Assembly (NCBI GenBank): GCA_964251665.1
Contig: CAXUKO010000002.1
Coordinates: forward strand, 186,001 to 250,000
Length of the DNA: 64,000 nucleotides
Direction of reading: 5' to 3'
DNA from: JBBQLG01 sp964251665
GTDB taxonomy: Bacteria; Bacteroidota; Bacteroidia; Cytophagales; Spirosomataceae
In this document: piece after piece, positions 60,886-64,000 of the stretch
Numbering within the stretch: the first letter of the stretch is position 1
Layout of the letters: the number at the start of each line of letters is the position of its first letter
The notes under the pieces: model-generated
Database searches by the model: none
The model's input: only the letters and a program-made list of their open reading frames with translations
What the model was told of the DNA's origin: nothing
Made by a program: the position numbers and the translations under genes

Positions 60886-63300
60886 TTACTTCATCTGCAC
60901 CACTGTCACTCCGGCACCACCGCGCTCAATGTGCTCGTCGGCCATCTTGCCCACCTGCTTGTAGGAGCGTAGGTGATTGCGGACCAGTTGGCGCAGGATG
61001 CCGTCGCCCTTGCCGTGCACGATGCGGAGTTCGGGGTAGCCGAGCATGAGGGCGTTGTCCATAAAATGGTCCAGTTCGACCATCGCTTCTTCGCCCCGGT
61101 ACCCGCGAATGTCGAGGTTGAAGCTGAAGTTCTGCATCTTCTCGTTCAGGTCAACACCCTGCGTGCGCGGCTTCTCGCGTTCACCAACGGCCTCCTTAAA
61201 GGTGCGCTTGCTGACTTTTTCGAGCCGGTTCAGCTTAATGGTCGATTTCAGATCACCGATGCTGATTTCGGCGTCTTTGCCCCGCATGGACAGCACCTGC
61301 CCGATAGCGGTCTGCCCCTGAATGCGGACGTAACTGCCTACGGTAATATCACCTCCTTCGGGGTCAAATTCCTCTTCGGTCGCTTTTGGCTTCGGTGCTT
61401 CTTCCAGCACCTCCGTTTTGAGCGTCTGCTTCTCAAAAGCCTCTAACTCGTGCCGGACCTGCTTGGTCGTTTCGCGCTCCGCCTTGTGTTCCTTGATCTC
61501 CCGAATGGTGTTTTCGATGCGCTGATTGGCTTCCTGCACCAGTGCTTTGGCCTTCTGTTTGGCGTCGTTCAGAAGTTGCTTCTGCTCATTGTCGAGTCTG
61601 GTTTTCAGGGCGGTGTACTCGGCGAGTTGCTGCGCCAGTTTACGCTGATTGATGCCGATTTCGGTGTTCTTTTCCGAAAATACGCGCTTTTCGATGTCTA
61701 ATTCTTTCAGCAACTTCTCGAAATTTACCGCCTGACTGCCGAGTTTCTCCTTCGCCCGGTCGATAACCGCTTTGGGCAGGTTGATCTTCGAGGCAATCTC
61801 AAACGCAAACGAACTGCCCGGTCGGCCCATATCGAGTTCGTACATCGGCTCCAGTTTCTCCCCGTCGAAGCGCATGGCCCCGTTGATGAGGCCCGGCGTT
61901 TTATCGGCAAAGACTTTCAGGTTGGTGTAGTGCGTATTGATGACACCGTAGGCCCCCGATTTATTGAGTTCTTCGAGAATGGCTTCTGCAATGGCACCGC
62001 CCTGACCCGGCTCGGTACCGGTACCAAATTCGTCGATCAGAAAGAGCGTCCGCTTGTTGGCCCCGACCAGAAACTGCCGCATCGCCGTGAGGTGCGAACT
62101 GTACGTACTGAGGTCGTTTTCGAGCGATTGTTCATCGCCAATGTCGATGAACAGGTTCTGAAAAACGCCCATCTCAGCGTATTCGTCCATCGGTACCAGC
62201 ATCCCGCATTGCAGCATGTATTGCACCAGACCTATAGTCTTGAGTGCGATGGACTTACCGCCCGCGTTCGGGCCGGAGATGATCAGGATGCGTTGTTTTT
62301 CGTCTAATTTGACCGTTAGCGGTACTACACTTTTGCCCTGTTTCTGAAACGACAGGTACAGCAGCGGGTGACGCGTTTTGGTCCAGTTGACCAGCGGGCG
62401 GTTTTCTACCTTCGGCATAACGGCGTCGATCTGCACGGCCAGTCGGGCTTTGGCGCGGATAAAGTCGATCATCGCCAGAAAATTGACCGCCCGTTTGAGG
62501 TCTTCCAGATGCGGCCGTAACTGATCGGTCAGGGCCAGCAGGATGCGGTAGACCTCGCGCCGTTCTTCGTACTCCAGTTCGCGCACTTCGTTGTTGGCAT
62601 CGAACACTTCGGCGGGTTCGATATAAACGGTCTGCCCCGTAGCCGATTCGTCGTGAACAAAGCCTTTGATCTTACGCTTATGTTCGGCTGCAATCGGGAT
62701 TACCAATCGGCCCCCGCGCACGGTCAGGCTCAGATCGTCGGGAATCCAGCCGTTTTGCCGGGCCTGTTTCAGAATGGTATCCAGGCGTTTTCGCAGGTTG
62801 CTCTGTTCTGAAAGAATCCGCCGACGAATGGTAGCCAGTTCGGGCGAGGCATTGTCCCGTACGTGGCCCCGGTCGTCAATAACGCGTTCGAGCGCGTCGG
62901 TCAGTTGCCTGTTGATGCCAACCGGACCGGCCAGTTCCGTCAGAAAGGGATACGCGTCCCCTTCGCGCTGCGACAAAAAGCGCAGACAGTCCTGAATGGT
63001 CCGCAGCGAGAGTTTTACGTCGAAAAATTCAGCTTCGGAGAGGGCTAATCCTTCGACCCGGACTTTGCCCAGGTGCTGCCGAATGTCAATGTAGTTCGAC
63101 GCCGGGAAGTCCGGTTCGTACTGAACAATCTGCTTGAACTCGGCCGTTTGGCGCAACAGTTTGTCGATAAGCTGGTAATTATCGGTAAAGCGAATCTTGT
63201 CGACGTAGTCCTGACCCAGTGCACTGATGCAGGCCTGTTTGAGCAAGTCGCGAATTTTATCGAAACCTAATTTTGATTCGAGGGTATTGGGGTAAAGCAT
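60886..63300 (-). CDS. mutS2: Endonuclease MutS2
   Basis: An 804-residue MutS-family protein without the mismatch-binding domain. It has core and clamp helices (about 1-280), Walker A IISGPNAGGKSIALKTIGLV cut to ISGPNAGGKSIALKT, FLIDEFGTGTEPGQGGAIAE with Walker B, and NTHYTNLKVFA. A long coiled coil follows (about 510-630, RAKEKLGSQAVNFEKLLKEL). The C-terminal Smr domain has LDIRGYRGEEAMVELDHFMD and RIVHGKGDGILRQLVRNHLR, the nuclease part. MutS2 was first linked to suppression of recombination and is now also associated with rescuing stalled ribosomes by splitting collided ones. The window thus holds both MutS types. Complete length. Confidence 0.97.
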   Translation of the reverse strand: MLYPNTLESKLGFDKIRDLLKQACISALGQDYVDKIRFTDNYQLIDKLLRQTAEFKQIVQYEPDFPASNYIDIRQHLGKVRVEGLALSEAEFFDVKLSLRTIQDCLRFLSQREGDAYPFLTELAGPVGINRQLTDALERVIDDRGHVRDNASPELATIRRRILSEQSNLRKRLDTILKQARQNGWIPDDLSLTVRGGRLVIPIAAEHKRKIKGFVHDESATGQTVYIEPAEVFDANNEVRELEYEERREVYRILLALTDQLRPHLEDLKRAVNFLAMIDFIRAKARLAVQIDAVMPKVENRPLVNWTKTRHPLLYLSFQKQGKSVVPLTVKLDEKQRILIISGPNAGGKSIALKTIGLVQYMLQCGMLVPMDEYAEMGVFQNLFIDIGDEQSLENDLSTYSSHLTAMRQFLVGANKRTLFLIDEFGTGTEPGQGGAIAEAILEELNKSGAYGVINTHYTNLKVFADKTPGLINGAMRFDGEKLEPMYELDMGRPGSSFAFEIASKINLPKAVIDRAKEKLGSQAVNFEKLLKELDIEKRVFSEKNTEIGINQRKLAQQLAEYTALKTRLDNEQKQLLNDAKQKAKALVQEANQRIENTIREIKEHKAERETTKQVRHELEAFEKQTLKTEVLEEAPKPKATEEEFDPEGGDITVGSYVRIQGQTAIGQVLSMRGKDAEISIGDLKSTIKLNRLEKVSKRTFKEAVGEREKPRTQGVDLNEKMQNFSFNLDIRGYRGEEAMVELDHFMDNALMLGYPELRIVHGKGDGILRQLVRNHLRSYKQVGKMADEHIERGGAGVTVVQMK

Positions 63301-63323
63301 TAAGGTTGTTTCTGAGTTGATCG

Positions 63324-63371
63324 GGTTGTTTCCATAGCAGGCGACTTAAGTCGCCTGCTATGGAAACAACC
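63324..63371. repeat. Perfect 48-base palindrome upstream of mutS2
   Basis: Arms 63324-63347 and 63348-63371 are exact complements with no spacer (centre CTTAAG). It lies between the Xaa-Pro aminopeptidase stop and the mutS2 start, both on the minus strand. No U-tract follows on either side. The left flank repeats part of the arm (GGTTGTTTC near 63304). Confidence 0.9.
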
Positions 63372-63432
63372 TATTAGATAACATAAACGGTGGGGGTGGG
63401 GTTCTCTAACGGGCTTTGCCGGGTGTAAATGC

Positions 63433-64000
63433 TCACCGTTTTGTTGGTTTCTTAAACGTTGTTTTCTCTGCCATCATCTTCTCTACCTCGGCAACCGTTC
63501 GCGGGGCTGACAGCGATAAAACGCGGTGTCCGTCGTCCGTGATCAGCACGTCATCTTCAATGCGGACGCCGATATTCCACCATTTCGGGTCGCAGGGAGA
63601 GTTTGCCGGGATATAAATGCCCGGTTCAACGGTCAGTACGAAACCGGGTATCAGGTTAAATACCGGTGCGGCAACCGGTGCAGTTGCCGCCGTCGATGCG
63701 ATCAATGCCGCCGGGGCAGGGCGCGGAGGAGCCGTCAGGTCATGAACATCCAGCCCTAAACTGTGTGAGGTACCGTGATTAAAGTATTTGCGCACGTCGG
63801 CGGAGTCTTTGGCGATGCCCAGTTTAAACAATCCCTCCGCCACCACCCGAAAAGCGGCCCTGTGGACATTGCGGAAGGGCGTATTCGGTTGGCAGGCCGC
63901 AAAACCGGCTTCCTGAGCGGCCAGTACGATTTCATAAATCGCTTTTTGCTCGGGCGAGAACTTGCCGTTGACGGGCATGGTGCGCGTTACATCGGCGGTG
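63433..64000 (-). CDS. Xaa-Pro aminopeptidase (5' end outside window)
   Basis: The frame is open to the window edge, so only the last 189 residues or so are present; an internal Met at 63978 is not the start, because the residues before it (TADVTRT) match the family. This M24 metallopeptidase releases the N-terminal residue before proline. Metal ligands visible: Asp in TADVTRT, His in YFNHGTSHSLGLDVHD, Glu in VLTVEPGIYIP and the last Glu in GVRIEDDVLIT. An Ala/Pro-rich insertion (APAALIASTAATAPVAAPVF) interrupts the usual spacing between the two motifs. The first part and its operon lie to the right. Confidence 0.9.
   Translation of the reverse strand, partial: TADVTRTMPVNGKFSPEQKAIYEIVLAAQEAGFAACQPNTPFRNVHRAAFRVVAEGLFKLGIAKDSADVRKYFNHGTSHSLGLDVHDLTAPPRPAPAALIASTAATAPVAAPVFNLIPGFVLTVEPGIYIPANSPCDPKWWNIGVRIEDDVLITDDGHRVLSLSAPRTVAEVEKMMAEKTTFKKPTKR

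Noticed and set aside
1..64000. tRNA, rRNA, CRISPR arrays, insertion sequences, prophage
   Set aside because: I read for cloverleaf ends, regular direct repeats, transposase motifs and phage structural genes on both strands and saw none; a tRNA could still be missed by eye.

Overview
This window is a piece of a Bacteroidota chromosome, most likely from Cytophagales and close to Spirosoma. The taxonomic call is inference. It rests on a SusC/SusD pair, a second TonB-dependent receptor with a carboxypeptidase-like N-terminus, a type IX secretion sorting tail, many LytTR regulators, TPR-linked kinases, a CHAT protein, promoters of the TTG-N18/19-TAnnTTTG type, and little sign of Shine-Dalgarno sequences. 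I saw no tRNA, rRNA, CRISPR array, insertion sequence or prophage.

Layout. 1-6620 (minus): nine tightly packed genes, all exported or membrane-anchored (lipoproteins, a beta-helix protein, an Ig-like/T9SS protein, barrel-like proteins). They look like one operon, and five of them carry a TATCCACA-like motif just before the start codon. 6621-7583: a nearly gene-free stretch with a possible LytTR remnant and one small ORF. 7584-12811 (plus): two consecutive TPR sensor kinase plus LytTR response regulator modules. 12854-13199: a decayed YjbQ (UPF0047) gene. 13258-16412: mutS and a RelB/RelE-like toxin-antitoxin pair. 16489-20905 (minus): SusD and SusC with a well-formed promoter. 21077-25587 (plus): a nucleoside/NAD salvage and housekeeping run (MFS nucleoside transporter, small protein, xth, rluE-like, pnuC, nadR).

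26499-33682 (plus) is the most interesting block: an ECF sigma factor, a TPR protein placed like an anti-sigma factor, a subtilisin-like protease without a signal peptide, a TPR-CHAT (caspase-like) membrane protein and a membrane histidine kinase. Two different protease folds controlled by their own sigma factor suggest an inducible proteolytic signalling or defence system, but its function is unknown.

33651-40154: an exonuclease, a TonB receptor with a long leader, a YceI protein, a secreted protein and a membrane-bound AraC regulator. 40243-41362: two copies of a 91-base element with a base-pair-conserving hairpin, flanking a small lipoprotein gene; these are candidate small RNAs. 41434-51157: a surface-antigen barrel, a GH2 glycosidase, treZ and treY (trehalose from alpha-glucan), and a convergent TreS-like GH13 lipoprotein. 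51335-52834: two YetF-like proteins with zinc-ribbon tails. 52863-55319: a four-PAS histidine kinase. 55506-59048 (minus): envelope proteins, cdsA, a DUF2007 protein and a CPBP protease. 59136-64000: a dus gene, a small AT-rich orphan, mutS2 and a truncated Xaa-Pro aminopeptidase.

Several 3' intergenic gaps hold unusually long perfect inverted repeats (arms of 24 to 33 bases) with unrelated sequences.
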